Shown here piece after piece: positions 26,901 to 34,744 of a DNA stretch of 64,000 nucleotides. Numbering within the stretch: the stretch's first letter is position 1; each line of letters begins with the position of its first letter. This stretch comes from Lingula anatina (lineage: Eukaryota; Brachiopoda; Lingulata; Lingulida; Lingulidae). The DNA lies in NCBI RefSeq assembly GCF_001039355.2, contig NW_019776022.1:51073-115072 (forward strand), written 5' to 3'. A model generated the notes under the pieces. The model worked only from the letters and a program-made list of their open reading frames with translations, did not search any database and had not been told where the DNA came from. A program made the position numbers and the translations under genes.

Positions 26901-29900
26901 TAAGTAATGATAATGAAAGAGACAAACCAGCCGATCTTAGACAGGTTCAGAATACTGTTTATCAAACCAAGAAGAAGCAGGAAAGCAGAAATTCAACGGG
27001 AGCTGGGAACCTTGCAGCTAATTTCAACTTTTTGCATACCAACATGCACAGCCACCCTTTCATACAAAGCATAGTGCACTCCTCCCAAAAAGTGCCATCT
27101 ATCACCCTATTCACAGACAAACAGATAGCAGACTTAAAAAGATTTTGTTTCTGTGGCCAGGAATCTGAATCCGCCATCCTTGGAGTAGATAAAACTTTTA
27201 ATTTAGGTCAGTTACATGTGACAGCAACTTCTTTTAAGAACATTTCTTTGAGGAGAACAAGCACTAATGAGCATCCCATCTTCTTAGGACCCATTCTCAT
27301 TCATGGCAATTCTGACTGGCAGACATACGCCCAGTTTTTCTCAACAATAGCAATGCAAGTGGACAAAACAACACAGGGGCCAATTATAGGAATGGATGAT
27401 GAGAAAGCATTGAAAAAGGCAGTGGAATTTGCTTTCAGTAATGCAAATATCATTAGTTGCCAACGACATCTGAAGGCCAATGTAAGCAAGAATCTGCAAG
27501 ATATTGTTGGTGCCCCATTGCATGCTAGAAAAGAAATCAGTAGCATTTTATTTGGAGAAAATGGGTTGTCTGCAGCCGACAGTGTGGTCATGTTTGACAT
27601 CCGCAATGAATACGTAATAGAGCAAATCAGGAAAACAGTACCTACATTTGAAGGTTATTACAACCAAAGGATCAATCCACTGATAAGACAAAATGTCCAA
27701 ACAATCATTGACAGGCCGGAAGTGCACTCAGGATGGACTAATAATAATGCTGAATCAGTAAATCACATGCTTAAAATGAAGGTCCAGTGGAGTTTACAAG
27801 ACATCCCAACCCTGATCAATTCTCTTCATCAGTTAGTCCAAGCTCAATATGTAGATGTTGAAAGAGCATTGATTGGGAGAGGACAGTTCAAGCTTGATGC
27901 CAAATTTGCCAATTATGCTGTAGAACGATCCATTTGGAATGACAAGACAGCAGATTCCAGGACCAGACACATTATGAAATTCTTGAGAGAACCAAAGTTC
28001 CACAAACATATGGCCTCTTAAGATGGCTTAAGTGTACTTACATCTGCAGCAAAAGGAAGGAAGCCTAGTCAGACAAAAAGGCGACGAGCAGCAAAAACTG
28101 TTTCATTCAAGCAATAATAAGATAGCACAAACTTTGTTGAAGTGCAGAAGCATGCTGAATATATTTTTTCGCCATAGTGTGTAGCAATAATTAGTAGTAG
28201 TATTTTGTCAGTGTTGAAATTATGCATCAGATTTAATTTGGTAATGAGGCTAGTTGGTACAAATGCCACTTTGTATTTATAGTTTGAACGTACATTTACT
28301 CATTTTAGAGCAATGTTTTCCTGAGTCATGCTGAGTACTAGTATATATTTTTTCACTGTGGCCTTATAACTATTAGTGTGTAGCAATATTTCGAAGTAGC
28401 ATTTTGTTAATCTTCTCAGTGTTGAGATAAAGTTGAAATACAGGTATGCATCAGATTTAATTTGGTAATGAGGCAAGTTGGTACAGATGCCACTTTGTAT
28501 TTATTGTCTGAACGTACATTTTACTCATTTTTGAACAGGATACCTGTGCTTTGAATTAAAAAAAAAAAAATTGGCACTCGGTCTTTTAGTGACAAAATTT
28601 TGTTTAGAACAAGAGACGAAATCTTCAAAAGACAATTTTTTTTTAGAAAACACCTAATACTTATGATATTTTGTTTTCAACTCTTGCTATTAAACCCAAT
28701 TTATAAATTTTGTCCGTCATTTAAGAACCAAGGATAAAAGACAGGCCCGTAACCAGGGGGGGTTCGGGGGGTCGAAAGGTCCACCTTTTTGAAAAAAAGA
28801 ACCACCCCTCTGAAAATGCTGGCTACGGGCTTGAAAGAGAATAAAATTTTTGTTAATTTATAAAAAGGGGAAAGAGAGTTGTTTTACTGCATTTGAAATA
28901 CCAAGCACAATACCCCGGTAGATTTACAATTTTTTTCAAAGAAACACAACGACTATTTTTTAATTTTTTTAGCTCAGTTTTTCAGGGATATTCTTTCAAA
29001 ACGTCTTCAAAATGACAAAACCTTTGCTAAATATATATCATTTGTAATATTAATGAGGAGACATTTAAAATTTCATCCACTTACGTATATGAAGTTCTAG
29101 ATATATAAAACCCTTCAATCTTCTTAGTTTGCCAATATCTGTCTGCAGTATTGTCTGCAGTTTGTATGTTGTCTGCTAGAATCACTAAGATAGGTGCAAT
29201 TCACAAGACAGGACACTAGATCCGGCTACGGAAATTCAAGATGGCGGACGAAGTTTCGTATTTGAATATTTGTGTATTTAAACCACTGCAAAGTGACTGG
29301 ATTTCTTATTTAAGGGCATTTCAAGCACTTTGGGTATCATATTAGACATATATGACCCTCAATATCTTATCATTACTTCAATTAACCTGTCTTTCCTTGT
29401 CTTTCCGCCTTTAAGTATAACCGGGGTGTGACTGGGAAGACATTCTCAAGATCACTGAGGAGAATGGGCGTCGGTTATATCTAGACCCGCTGGGGCTCAG
29501 TGTTGACTAAGAACACCATGAAGCTGGCCAGGAGGGGTACGACCTGGTAAGGAGAAGAGGCTGGGAAGGAGTATTCCTAGTGATGAGTACCATGTATTGA
29601 TTCCTTGGCTGGTCAGCTTGGGCTGATCGAGAAGCGACAGGGGATCTAATAGAGAGAACAGAGCGAGAGGTCCCGGGTTCGATTCCTGGTCTGGCTGGTG
29701 ATTTTTCTGCACTCATCCCAAATCGCTACAACAGTACAGACATTTAATTTTATTCAGGTGTTCACATAAATGATTAACGTAGGTCCTAACTTTTATTTAC
29801 GAAGGGTGGAGTGAAAGTAACGTGCCAACTACTAACGCAGAGTGTTTATGAGAGAGAGAGAGAGAGACAGAGAGAGAGAGACTCACTTAGCATCTTGCGA

Positions 29901-29996
29901 AAACAATGGTCTAAATTCCACAAGGCTTGTCCCTCCTCTTGAAACCACGACGGTTTTAGAAGACCTTTCACCCTCGTGCGCCGTGGGAGCAGACAT
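11955..29996 (-). CDS. WDR75: WD repeat-containing protein 75 (UTP17 homologue, SSU processome)
   Basis: Nucleolar WD40 protein of the t-UTP subcomplex needed for pre-rRNA transcription and early 18S processing (family knowledge). Exons on the minus strand, 5' to 3': 29887-29996, 21954-22083, 20747-20812, 20158-20251, 19834-19949, 18944-19014, 18171-18275, 17727-17815, 17280-17435, 16750-16946, 15720-15907, 14922-15082, 14453-14639, 13885-14081, 13283-13659, 12809-12903, 11955-12213. All phases agree and give 865 codons plus TAA (human 830 aa, from memory). Diagnostic segments are [87 protein letters not shown] and [10 protein letters not shown]. The C-terminus is acidic and Ser-rich. Its last 15 or so residues differ from the vertebrate end, so a missed final exon is possible. 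Exons 4 and 10 use GTAGGT donors, chosen because they keep frame. Intron 1 is 7.8 kb and full of transposons. Confidence 0.95.
14272..14361 (-). ncRNA. Box C/D snoRNA in WDR75 intron 13 (copy 1)
   Basis: On the minus strand: terminal stem GTTGCT...AGCAAC, box C GTGATGA (14349-14355), box D' CTGA (14318-14321), box C' TTGATGA (14304-14310) and box D CTGA (14277-14280), in the correct order C-D'-C'-D. Length is about 90 nt, lying inside a host intron on the host strand, about 190 nt upstream of the next exon. The stretch before D (CCTTGGCTGTG) and the one before D' (CTGTGGTTTCGC) are complementary to the LSU rRNA segment I remember as GCGAAACCACAGCCAAGG. Three almost identical copies lie in other introns of the same gene. 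Confidence 0.88.
15240..15302 (-). ncRNA. Diverged box C/D snoRNA-like sequence in WDR75 intron 11
   Basis: On the minus strand it keeps the middle of the intronic snoRNA family: D' box within TCTGATATGACC, C' box TTGATGACC, and a D box CTGA at 15240-15243. The C box is degenerate (TGATGC at 15296-15301) and the terminal stem is weak. Both guide regions keep parts of the family sequence (GCTGTGGATTTC, GGCTGTGTC). It may be an ancient paralogue with altered targets or a dying copy. Confidence 0.5.
18015..18104 (-). ncRNA. Box C/D snoRNA in WDR75 intron 7 (copy 2)
   Basis: Same 90-nt sequence as the intron 13 copy, with only a few changes. Box C GTGATGA is at 18092-18098 and box D CTGA at 18020-18023. 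The terminal stem GTTGCT/AGCAAT closes with one G-U pair. It lies on the host strand, about 200 nt upstream of exon 8. Confidence 0.87.
18548..18637 (-). ncRNA. Box C/D snoRNA in WDR75 intron 6 (copy 3)
   Basis: Same sequence as copies 1, 2 and 4, with all four boxes intact. The stem is ATTGCT/AGCAAC, so its outermost pair is lost. It lies about 270 nt upstream of exon 7. Copies 2 and 3 sit in neighbouring introns on either side of the 105-nt exon 7. Confidence 0.86.
19135..19497. mobile_element. MITE family B, copy 1 (about 363 bp)
   Basis: Ends with inverted termini CAGACATGCTGAAAAC and GTTTCAGCATGTCTG. The interior has repeated GGACCG/CGGACC motifs and no long ORF of its own. A second copy with clear similarity over its whole length is at 41257-41618. 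It sits in intron 5 of WDR75. Confidence 0.78.
20429..20518 (-). ncRNA. Box C/D snoRNA in WDR75 intron 3 (copy 4)
   Basis: Same family as the three copies downstream, with a perfect GTTGCT/AGCAAC stem. One base change makes its C' box GTGATGA, the full consensus. It lies about 180 nt upstream of exon 4 on the host strand. Confidence 0.88.
21690..21910. mobile_element. MITE family A, copy 2
   Basis: Inverted relative to the copy at 530-742. Inner ends are AGATTAGATCGATCC and GATCGATCTAAAATCT, with the shared core CCCTGGGGGTTCACGCTAAA. Located in WDR75 intron 2, about 45 bases from exon 2. Confidence 0.75.
22150..22501 (+). pseudogene. Integrase C-terminal fragment (GPY/F-type), Ty3/gypsy-like
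   Basis: Open except for one internal TAG. It reads as the tail of a retroelement integrase, with the characteristic run [20 protein letters not shown] followed by ANHDRLKPC. Everything upstream (reverse transcriptase, integrase core) is absent here. It is a dead fragment and ends at TGA 22499-22501. Confidence 0.75.
22518..22672 (+). pseudogene. PHD-finger fragment of the retroelement
   Basis: Follows the integrase tail directly but in another frame. Cysteine and histidine spacing is that of a PHD finger: Cys-Arg, [13 protein letters not shown], then YKCEDC at the end. The codon for the first zinc-binding Cys is TGA (22533-22535), so the copy is inactive. PHD fingers bind histone tails. In a retroelement this could direct integration, which is inference. 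Confidence 0.65.
22694..22785 (+). repeat. Short tandem repeats, GGTCGAGTA type
   Basis: Several imperfect copies of AAGGTCGAGTA and GAGTAGAGGATTAAGG between the PHD fragment and the next ORF of the retroelement. Confidence 0.8.
22856..25160 (+). pseudogene. Gag-like CCHC zinc-knuckle protein fused to TatD-type nuclease (5' part)
   Basis: Begins [17 protein letters not shown] at 22856, shifts frame before about 22995, then continues in one frame broken by stops at 23508, 23621, 24639 and 24796. Two zinc knuckles follow one another (CFR[14 protein letters not shown], with the second Cys lost to TGA, and [14 protein letters not shown]), then a Ser-rich linker. A domain resembling metal-dependent TatD DNases comes next: [22 protein letters not shown] and [10 protein letters not shown]. 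The ORF is cut at 25160 by a MULE, and its last codons lie at 29433-29510. The order suggests a nucleic-acid-binding protein with its own nuclease. Function is inferred. Confidence 0.75.
26111..28021 (+). CDS. MULE transposase, 636 aa, apparently intact
   Basis: A DDE-type transposase that would cut and paste the element between its inverted repeats. Catalytic candidates are Asp360 in LGVDKTFN, Asp429/430 in GMDDEKAL, and Glu548 in [12 protein letters not shown]. The typical Mutator CxxH pair is Cys450/His453 in SCQRHLK, between the second Asp and the Glu. The N-terminal 90 or so residues are acidic and Ser/Thr-rich. Residues around 150-200 are basic ([14 protein letters not shown], then [13 protein letters not shown]) and may be the DNA-binding part. 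No internal stop or frameshift. The first ATG of the ORF is taken as start. Antisense to WDR75 within its first intron. Whether it is expressed is unknown. Confidence 0.88.
   Translation: MMSVSLVDTDENDATPIGLVDIDENDILSQPVPSTTHDPSITDNSSASPKNHSFETDDPSLEVEPELVGAPINKYMEAGDIIELLQSLPETLNHIPDGRKENVRFLVDNKENEERRSEGKNSQFVDDCGVWQNSNSPVTHMGRRDGKWTTILLKDGQYYTEKRSNGKKVLCLMKDQPTEVVRLQRNYATLKRDSTYKRRISWIKGIPVAIVEYIGKLPPPAPHGGNAAKGAPPYQRTAKPVLEKIREQAKGGKKPKEIYEEMIISNDNERDKPADLRQVQNTVYQTKKKQESRNSTGAGNLAANFNFLHTNMHSHPFIQSIVHSSQKVPSITLFTDKQIADLKRFCFCGQESESAILGVDKTFNLGQLHVTATSFKNISLRRTSTNEHPIFLGPILIHGNSDWQTYAQFFSTIAMQVDKTTQGPIIGMDDEKALKKAVEFAFSNANIISCQRHLKANVSKNLQDIVGAPLHARKEISSILFGENGLSAADSVVMFDIRNEYVIEQIRKTVPTFEGYYNQRINPLIRQNVQTIIDRPEVHSGWTNNNAESVNHMLKMKVQWSLQDIPTLINSLHQLVQAQYVDVERALIGRGQFKLDAKFANYAVERSIWNDKTADSRTRHIMKFLREPKFHKHMAS
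28140..28540 (+). repeat. Imperfect tandem duplication after the MULE transposase
   Basis: Two copies of a roughly 180-bp AT-rich segment, both holding GCATCAGATTTAATTTGGTA, a GCCACTTTGTATTTAT block and a GAACGTACAT block. They lie between the transposase stop and the right inverted repeat. Confidence 0.75.
28742..28833. mobile_element. MITE family C, copy 1 (92 bp), nested in the MULE
   Basis: Bounded by CAGGCCCGTAACCAG and CTGGCTACGGGCTTG, inverted versions of one another. The interior holds GGTCGAAAGGTCCACCTTTT. A longer copy with perfect 15-bp ends is at 50949-51121. Confidence 0.75.
29424..29510 (+). pseudogene. 3' remainder of the TatD-nuclease ORF
   Basis: The second copy of the 9-bp target duplication (29424-29432) is followed by 26 codons ending in TAA at 29508-29510. 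They read [17 protein letters not shown] in the middle, like the C-terminal helix of TatD enzymes, and continue the frame interrupted at 25160. Confidence 0.72.
29590..29705 (+). repeat. tRNA-like segment with a Pol III B-box
   Basis: Contains GGTTCGATTCC, a perfect tRNA B-box, in a T-arm-like hairpin (CCGGG, 7-base loop, CCTGG). No proper acceptor stem or anticodon arm can be folded, so this is not a working tRNA gene. It is probably the tRNA-derived part of a SINE or the tail of the adjacent retroelement. Confidence 0.45.
29849..29880. repeat. (GA)n microsatellite
   Basis: A GA run interrupted by one C, immediately next to the exon 1 donor of WDR75, so on the WDR75 strand it reads (TC)n just inside intron 1. 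Confidence 0.9.
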
Positions 29997-30186
29997 CTTG
30001 TCCTCCATGTGGCGAGAGGAATTCCTTCAAGCTTTTGTGTTGCACGTCGTGATTGGATGAATCTATTCGCAAACTAATTTAGACCAATCACAACACTTAT
30101 GAGATGCAATCTAGGCCAGTGAACGCATGCGTATAAGAAGAGTCACTCTCTTCCGGTGTTGTTGCTGCACGCCTGCTACATCAAAT
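29997..30186. promoter_or_regulatory. Divergent promoter between WDR75 and TOMM7
   Basis: The two start codons face away from each other, 190 bases apart. The interval holds the palindrome ACGCATGCGT (30123-30132), similar to an NRF1 site, and CTTCCGG (30150-30156), an ETS-type site after a pyrimidine stretch. Both site types are common in CpG-type bidirectional promoters of ribosome and mitochondrial genes. No TATA box stands out. Use of the sites is inference. Confidence 0.6.
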
Positions 30187-30645
30187 ATGAGTCCAACCAT
30201 GAAAGGTAGAATTTCTACGGTTGTAGGCCTCGCCCAGCGGTTATTCCACATTGGGTTTATACCACTTGTGTTGTATCTAGGTAAGGCGATCACTTGAACG
30301 TCTGTGGCGATTCTTACTTTGACGTTGACTTTGGGTAGAATAATTATTCAGTCTTTGACTGAGTCAAGGTGTTGGAGTTTTGTCTTGAGTTTGAATTTGA
30401 ACCTACACCTCACTATGTATACTGCATCATATGTTGGAACTTAAAAATAAAATTTACTGTTATAGGGCGAACAAAGTAAAAATACACTGTAAATTTAAAG
30501 AAAAAATAAAGATATGAATCAAAAAGTTAAATGATGTAATCAATGTATATCATTGCTCTTTATTTATTTTATTTATTTATTTATTTATTCAGGTTATTCA
30601 CATGGTCCAGAACCAGGCATGCCAGAGTTTAACCTTCTCAGGTGA
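30187..30645 (+). CDS. TOMM7: Mitochondrial import receptor subunit TOM7 homologue
   Basis: Small tail-type subunit of the mitochondrial outer-membrane TOM complex, which modulates assembly and PINK1 handling in vertebrates. Two exons, 30187-30280 and 30593-30645, give 48 aa (human 55). The hallmark core is GFIPLVLYLG, matching GFIPLVIYLG of human, followed by the PEPGMPE motif. The single membrane helix covers about residues 20-33. The N-terminus is shorter and more basic than in vertebrates. The final AGG TGA could also be read as a splice donor (AG before GTGAGA), so a longer C-terminus is possible, but the present stop fits the family length. Confidence 0.9.
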
Positions 30646-31740
30646 GATGACAGGACATACGACTTCCAGCGTGATACATGTGTTTACTGGTACACACGAC
30701 AAACATCAACCATATCACATAATTTTAAACTGTAATATTCAATGAGCTTGATGTCAGTATTTCTGGTTTAAAAATCAAAGCTTCTGAAGGTGTCACAAAG
30801 TCATATTTTTCTCAATATCCTGGTCAGCTACTTCTGTTTCCCAATTTAGTCATTTAAAATGGTTAAAGTCCCTCAGGGTGCACCTAATATCAGATATGTA
30901 ATTAAATTAATGAAAAATTAAACTGTAACAAAGCATCTAATGAAAGAGATTAACATAGTTGCAAACAACACTCTTTGCTTTCTTATCTTTGTAATGGGAA
31001 AGTGAAATTGGGCATTTTAGTCTCAAATAGGATACCAGAAGATAATAGACCAGTGGTTCACAGCTGTTGTGTCAGTTTTTGTCTTGTTAAGATATTTTTA
31101 GCAGACTATAAAACGGTTCTTTCTTTTTCAGTCTCTTTCTCACTTTTTAAAGCAGACACCACGGATTTACACTGTCACTTCAAGGCGCTTGATTCATTCA
31201 CTACCACTAGAGGGCAGTGCTTAGATCCGGGTTCGACACTAGAGGGCGCTCACAGAGGAGACCAAGTCTATGATGGTGTTAATTAGGAGATTAACTATGA
31301 ACCATTAATGATGTTATTGAAAAAAAAATACACTTTCTGGGAAATAACTAGATCTTAATTTCCCTTTCCTGGTAATGAATGAGAAAAACTTATGTTGTTG
31401 TGAAAACAGATTCTGCTGCTTATGTCACTGTGACCGGATCACTTCTTTATGAAACATTGAAACATGAAAAGGAAAAAAAAAATTACAGAAAACAGAAACA
31501 AAGGCTTTTTTTCTTTCATTTATTTTCTAAGTTGATAATTTTTTGTGTAATCTAACATCGTAAAATATGTGTTGTACATGTAAATTGTTCTTCATCGTAA
31601 AATCATTGTGCAAGATTATGTAAGATGATCAGTTATATTGTATAGATTATTTTGTACATATTTCAGAATTTATCTTGAACTGCTTTCTCATTCATAGGGA
31701 TGGCAGTTTAAGAATAAATCACAGACGGGGAAATTAAGTC
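30646..31740 (+). other. TOMM7: TOMM7 3' untranslated region
   Basis: Non-coding and AT-rich. Ends at AATAAA 31713-31718, followed by the GT-rich TGTGGTCTTTTGTTTTTTT. A 104-codon open stretch inside (30975-31286) has no recognisable similarity. Confidence 0.5.
31713..31718 (+). terminator. Polyadenylation signal for TOMM7
   Basis: AATAAA with a T/G-rich downstream element, about 1.07 kb after the TOMM7 stop. Confidence 0.55.
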
Positions 31741-34700
31741 TGTGGTCTTTTGTTTTTTTTACCACATTCTGAAATGAGGAGAAAATATGTTTGTCTACAA
31801 CTTACTTTTGATAAGGACAAGACCAAAGACTTGCTAACAGACAACAGAATATAAAAAAAACTGTCTGAACTCGAGACCTACGCCCCTCCCCCCTTGATTC
31901 ACTTTTTTTTTTACCCAGCATGCCCATTTGTCGACATGAATGGGAATACTGTGGCAATGGTCACTTAATAATCTTGCTGTCCTTTTATTTGGTACCCTTT
32001 TAACTTTAAACTACTTGGGTCTGAAAATGTTTTGCAAAATTGGACCAAGCTCGGGGGGGAAAAATGTTGATGCGTGAAAATATCTCGAGAAATTTGTACC
32101 AGCAAGAGAGGTGTGTATAAGGTGCCATACCATAATTATGTACTGACATTAATAAATGAATGCATATGACAAGAACTCCACATATTGTTTGAAAGAACTT
32201 TATGTTGAGATAATTTCAATTTTTTAACAAAAACAGAAAACAAAGCTGGAGAAAAGGCAGTTCAACATAATACAACTACCCACTTAAAAAGCGTCTAATT
32301 CAAGCTCTATGCAGGTAAACTGCACCACCCTAAATAACAAAATTCCTTTAGAACTAACCGACCTCCAAATAAAAAACTCTGGGATAATGTTCACATAAAT
32401 ACAATTTTATTTTTTTCAAACATCGTTCTCACTTCCATCACCCTTCCCCTTCCAAATCCAGTTAAAAGCACAAACGCTGTGCCAAAGAGAGGGTCACATT
32501 TCCCTTTTGTCATGCACCTCTAGCTGCTCTGATGGGGGACCATAGCAATAATCCTAAGGTTCAATAGACCGAAGGTTCATTGGTCCGAATGTTCACTACA
32601 GAACCTTGATTAAAAAAAAAACGCTGAATATGTTACCATTTTTTGGACAAATGAACCTTCGAACTTTCGAGACGCTCCCGTTCTGATTTACATCCTGATT
32701 TTATTATCAACCAAATGCTAGTTATTTCATTTGCAACTTTCACCAATAGAAAACCAATACACTGATCTTCATCAGTTGTTCTATTATTTTATCACAACAC
32801 AGGTAATAAACACCTGTCTAGTAGCATGAAATTGGTCCTTAATTAATTAATATGACCCATAGCTGACCAATACCATAGCGACAAACAATCACATTTATAC
32901 GTCTGTGGCCAGACTTATGTCAATACCACCTTGATTTTCTTTAAGTAGAATAACAAAACATTGACAAAGGATGGCAAATTTAAAAATCTAAGGCAATAGC
33001 TTTAATTCAGATTAAATAAAGACTGGCAAATTGATTTTACCCCTTTATTTTCAGAAAAAAAGTTCATTTGAAGTTGGGAGTAATTCTTATAAATATTAAG
33101 TGGGAAACGAACTTCTAAATCACACCTTCAAGCAATGTCATATTATAAGTGCCAGAGGAGATAAATATGTAAAACAAGCTCAGTCTTATATGATATCCAA
33201 ATGTTCATATTAATCTAATAAATTTCCTATTCTACCTTGATTCAGTTCCAACATTTCTGTTCCACCTTTGTCACTGCCCACTTCATTGATGAGGGAATCC
33301 AGCCAGATAAAAATGTTGATGACATTATATATTTTAATGTACAGGCAAGACTTGAAGGCACTAGTAATACTAAACAACTACATTTACTCACAATTTCAAA
33401 CACCTTAATTCCAATATTGAATTTTTTTCACAATTTTTTCAACTTTTAAATCATTCAATATCGTTTTACATACATCAAATGCATTTCATCACAACTCGTC
33501 AAAGAGCGCCGGGGCTTAAATTTTCCCTTTTCGACCCCCAATAATAACATAATTCCAAATACTATCCGTGCACAGTAGGCACATTTGTACATATAGGTAT
33601 ATGTGTAAAATACCATGGATCCACATAACCTGACAAATAGAATAGAAATGTTCATGTTGCGTATGCACAAGAAAATATGTCAGCACATATGAAATACAAA
33701 TTGGTTATAAATATATCACCATGATTAGACGTCTGCACACCAAAACCACCATAGGTGCAGACAAAAATTCAATAAATTAAAGAAAGATTATCAGTCAACA
33801 AATTTTAATTTGCTCTGAAAGACTGTAGACAATGGGAAAGGGGCTTGGTGGAGGGGGGGGATGCTAACCAGCAATTGCACAAACTAAGTGTGACCATAAA
33901 CACTTCAATGTCAGATCTGTCTGGAGATGAGGCCGACTTTTTAATCAAAATATTTCTAAGTCTATTAGCATTCCTTGAGAACAATACTGCAAAGCATCTC
34001 CAAGCCATGAAAATATATTTTTTTCTATCACGATAATATCCAGGGCTTCTATATACAAACTTACCTACACAACACAAGAAATATACACAACACCAAAAAA
34101 AACGTGCTTAAATACATTGAAAACAAACCCTGTGCAATTATAACTGGGTACTATAAATATTGCAATCTTGAATTTTGATTTTATCAAAAAGATCAAAGAA
34201 AAGTTTTGATGAAAAGAAACAAGAAAGTCATCAGCTAAGAGATATTATGTTTATGTTAGTTTCCAGCTTGTAAAAAAATATGAAACACAGGCACAGATAT
34301 GCAAAGACTGGCAATGTTTTCCTTCATATTGCCACAATTAATATATATACTATAAATAAGCACCCCCTTCCAGTTTTATTCTTACAGTGCCAAGAGACAA
34401 TACGCATCTTGAATACTAAACAGGAAGTTAATATTAAGTTTTTATCCCGTGTGTGTAATCTGAGCTCAAAACTCTGAAGAATGTGGGCGGGGCTAATGCA
34501 TTTTAATGCCAATCCCAACTTGTCAATCAAAAAGATAATGACAGTCCACGTCACAGGACCTGTTCTTTCTCCTGCTTCATACAATGAGGTGCTGTGTCAG
34601 TTTGTTACAGCTTTGTAGTAGAGAGATGGGAACAAAGTTCAACTCCATAAGAGTGTCACACAGTTCAGAGTCCTTTCAATAAGGGTGGAGCACTGCTGAA

Positions 34701-34744
34701 AGGGGCGGGCTTCCACCCAAAAATGGGCAGGGCTATGCTGAAAA
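31740..34744 (-). other. Convergent non-coding region, probably including the 3' UTR of the WBP1/VOPP1-like gene
   Basis: AT-rich, with no exon I can support. Minus-strand AATAAA signals occur near 32405, 32700 and 33041, any of which could end the mRNA of the gene at 34745-42697. No transposon of the families seen elsewhere lies here. Confidence 0.45.

Larger units (their letters stand above)
25161..29423 (+). mobile_element. Intact MULE (Mutator-like) DNA transposon, 4263 bp
   Basis: Terminal inverted repeats of about 270 bp at 25161-25437 and about 29145-29423, highly similar throughout; the ends are GGGTGGTACTTAAAGG and, inverted, CGGTTATACTTAAAGG. It is flanked by a perfect 9-bp duplication GGGTGTGAC (25152-25160 and 29424-29432), the size typical of Mutator elements. 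One uninterrupted transposase ORF lies inside. The insertion interrupts the TatD ORF of the older retroelement exactly at a codon boundary. Good preservation suggests a fairly recent insertion. Confidence 0.9.
22150..29510 (+). mobile_element. Decayed retroelement with integrase tail, PHD finger and CCHC-TatD ORF, split by a MULE
   Basis: A composite plus-strand element in antisense within WDR75 intron 1. In order it has: the C-terminal end of a Ty3/gypsy-like integrase (22150-22501), a PHD-type zinc finger (22518-22672), short GGTCGAGTA tandem repeats, a gag-like ORF with two CCHC knuckles running into a TatD-family nuclease (22856-25160), an unrelated MULE insertion (25161-29423), and the last 26 codons of the TatD ORF (29433-29510). 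Frames are broken by stops and one frameshift. The start near 22150 is abrupt, as if truncated. No long terminal repeats were seen. Placing this ORF downstream of integrase is unusual for gypsy elements. Confidence 0.7.
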
